Assembly (NCBI GenBank): GCA_021841865.1
Contig: JAKCDM010000021.1
Span: 1 to 36,470 of the forward strand
Direction: 5' to 3'
DNA from: Pseudomonadota bacterium
GTDB taxonomy: Bacteria > Pseudomonadota > Gammaproteobacteria > Burkholderiales > Burkholderiaceae_C
DNA: 36,470 nt
Shown: one piece after another, positions 35,535 through 36,470 of the stretch
Numbering within the stretch: position 1 is the stretch's first letter
Layout: every line of letters begins with the position of its first letter
Made by a program: the position numbers and the translations under genes
Notes under the pieces: generated by a model
Database searches by the model: none
Seen by the model: only the letters and a program-made list of their open reading frames with translations
What the model was told of the DNA's origin: nothing

Positions 35535-36106
35535 GCTTTCCCCTGGGGTATACCGGCCCGATCTCCGGTATCGTGCTGGGTATGGTGTTCGGCTACGTGC
35601 TGGAGAACGCGGGCTTCGGCAGCGCGTGCAAGCTGACCGCGCAGTTGCGCTTCCAGGACTGGGCCGTGTTCAAGGTCATGTTCACCGCCATCGTCGTGTC
35701 CTCCGGCGGCCTGTACCTGCTGCAGGGGCTGGGCCTGGTGAACGTGGTCAACGACATGTTCGTTCCGTCGGTGTTCCTGTGGGGAAGCACCCTGGGCGGG
35801 GTCCTGATCGGCGTCGGCATGGCCGTGGGCGGATACTGCCCCGGAACGTCGATGGCGGCCTTGTGCTCCGGACGCCTCGACGGCCTGGTGTTCCTGCTGG
35901 GCATCGTGCTGGGCACGCTGGGTTTCAACGCCGGCTTCGAGTCCATCAAGAGCTGGGCCTGGAAACAGACCGGGCCCGATTCACTGACCCTGCCGCAGTT
36001 GTTCCACCTGCCCACGTGGGCGGTGTGGGGACTGCTGCTGGCAGCCCTGATCGTCGTCGGGTATTTCACCCGCGGCGCTGACGCGCAAGGGCGCAAACCC
36101 GCTTGA
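35531..36106 (+). CDS. YeeE/YedE family (TsuA-like) membrane protein, second half of a split transporter
   Basis: 191 residues, about five membrane helices, starting at the ATG at 35531 inside the stop of the first half. It has G-F-G-S-A-C-K-L-T (Cys33), a core motif G-G-Y-C-P-G-T-S (Cys103) and a third Cys112. With Cys129 of the partner these could give the relay of cysteines used by TsuA to pass thiosulfate. The end is a short polar tail. An FNR-type palindrome overlaps its stop codon. The direction of transport and the substrate are not shown by sequence. Confidence 0.88.
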   Translation: MSFPLGYTGPISGIVLGMVFGYVLENAGFGSACKLTAQLRFQDWAVFKVMFTAIVVSSGGLYLLQGLGLVNVVNDMFVPSVFLWGSTLGGVLIGVGMAVGGYCPGTSMAALCSGRLDGLVFLLGIVLGTLGFNAGFESIKSWAWKQTGPDSLTLPQLFHLPTWAVWGLLLAALIVVGYFTRGADAQGRKPA

Positions 36107-36116
36107 TGGGCATCAA
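36103..36116. promoter_or_regulatory. FNR/ANR-type box (perfect TTGAT-N4-ATCAA) before the secreted protein gene
   Basis: All ten consensus bases are matched. It overlaps the stop of the second YeeE/YedE gene and precedes a 215-bp leader. A TACGAT at 36160-36165 would put the start of transcription near 36172, 62 bases from the box centre, which is a standard class I position. This -10 is weak. Confidence 0.65.
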
Positions 36117-36331
36117 TCCCGAACCGCGGCGCGGCAAGTCGGCTTCGCCGCGGCAGGGCTACGATCAACCCTCCCCCCGAAGCCTGGCGAACGGGTGGCG
36201 CAGTCGACGCATCCGCGCTTCGCGATGCGCCGGTCCATGCGTGGCTCGCGCCGTTGCAGGCGCGACGCCGGCCCCGAGGCCCGTCCGATTCGCCGCTTTG
36301 TTCTCAACTCGACCCATTGAAGGAGATTTCC

Positions 36332-36470
36332 ATGGCCAAGTCTTCCCGCCTCAAACTCTCGCAAGCCCTGCCCGTGCTGGCGCTGGCTGCCGCCGCCGTG
36401 GCGCCGATGCCGCAGGCGCTGAGCAGCCTGTCGGCCACCACGGTGGCCCTGGCCGCCGGCAACCCCTGCG
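36332..36470 (+). CDS. Secreted or membrane-anchored protein with Asn-Pro-Cys, 3' end outside window
   Basis: Starts at the ATG at 36332 with AAGGAG a few bases upstream (36320-36327). The visible 46 residues are a basic N terminus (M-A-K-S-S-R-L-K-L), a hydrophobic Leu/Ala stretch (about 12-25), and a second one ending A-L-A-A-G-N-P-C at the window edge. A signal peptide is likely, with cleavage near the A-L-A-A. The Asn-Pro-Cys start of the mature part is compatible with a Cys-rich repeat protein, but only one unit is seen. It follows the transporter pair by 225 bp and has its own FNR-like box. Function unknown. Confidence 0.75.
   Translation, partial: MAKSSRLKLSQALPVLALAAAAVAPMPQALSSLSATTVALAAGNPC

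Overview
This GC-rich window has the look of a chromosome segment from a sulfur-oxidising member of the Burkholderiales (Betaproteobacteria). The protein families, the rpmB-rpmG pair, the solo GspE/PulE ATPase beside an MCE/Mla-type lipid transporter and the waaA/waaC/phosphohexomutase block are typical of that order. The sulfide:quinone oxidoreductase resembles the Acidithiobacillus-type enzyme. The genus cannot be fixed from sequence reading alone. Nearly all of it is densely packed housekeeping DNA, with no integrase, transposase, CRISPR array or plasmid gene.

Layout. 1-5962 (minus): a uracil/hypoxanthine-type DNA glycosylase, a GspE/PulE ATPase, then an outer-membrane lipid transporter (STAS-permease, ATPase, MCE protein and an auxiliary lipoprotein cut by the window edge). 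6080-8194 (plus): a PLP aminotransferase, tRNA-Gly(CCC) with a terminator, and trmB. 8213-9481 (minus): an Nramp-related metal transporter, with a Fur-box-like site upstream. 9713-10784 (plus): a PCMT-family methyltransferase and a rhodanese. 10778-14526 (minus): waaA, waaC and a phosphomannomutase/phosphoglucomutase, all for LPS precursor and inner-core synthesis. 14608-15997 (plus): apaH, then rpmB-rpmG behind a clear sigma70 promoter. 16314-18377 (minus): an Ala/Pro/Ser-rich lipoprotein, a small hypothetical protein and a RoxA/YcfD-type ribosomal oxygenase. 18611-19126 (plus): a SlyD-like isomerase. 19134-24113 (minus): an HlyD / RbbA / ABC-2 permease export cassette. 24217-28730 (minus): dut, coaBC and alaS. 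28918-33302 (plus): gabD, an Old Yellow Enzyme-type ene-reductase, argG and ppnP, closed by a strong terminator. 33379-36470: the sulfur locus.

The sulfur locus is the most interesting part. A sulfide:quinone oxidoreductase (minus) is divergent from two overlapping half-length YeeE/YedE (TsuA-like) membrane proteins (plus). These are followed by a secreted or anchored protein cut by the window end just after an Ala-Ala-Gly-Asn-Pro-Cys stretch. The split transporter pair keeps three Cys positions compatible with thiosulfate/sulfane-sulfur conduction. Two FNR/ANR-type palindromes occur here: TTGAC-N4-ATCAA in the sqr/yeeE divergent spacer and a perfect TTGAT-N4-ATCAA ahead of the secreted protein. 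I propose an oxygen- or redox-regulated unit coupling sulfide oxidation, sulfur-compound transport and an uncharacterised cell-envelope Cys protein. Each family is known; the combination and its control are inference.

Other points worth a look are a histone-H1-like Lys/Ala tail on ArgG, an Nramp protein lacking both canonical metal-site motifs, and several strong unassigned inverted repeats between genes.
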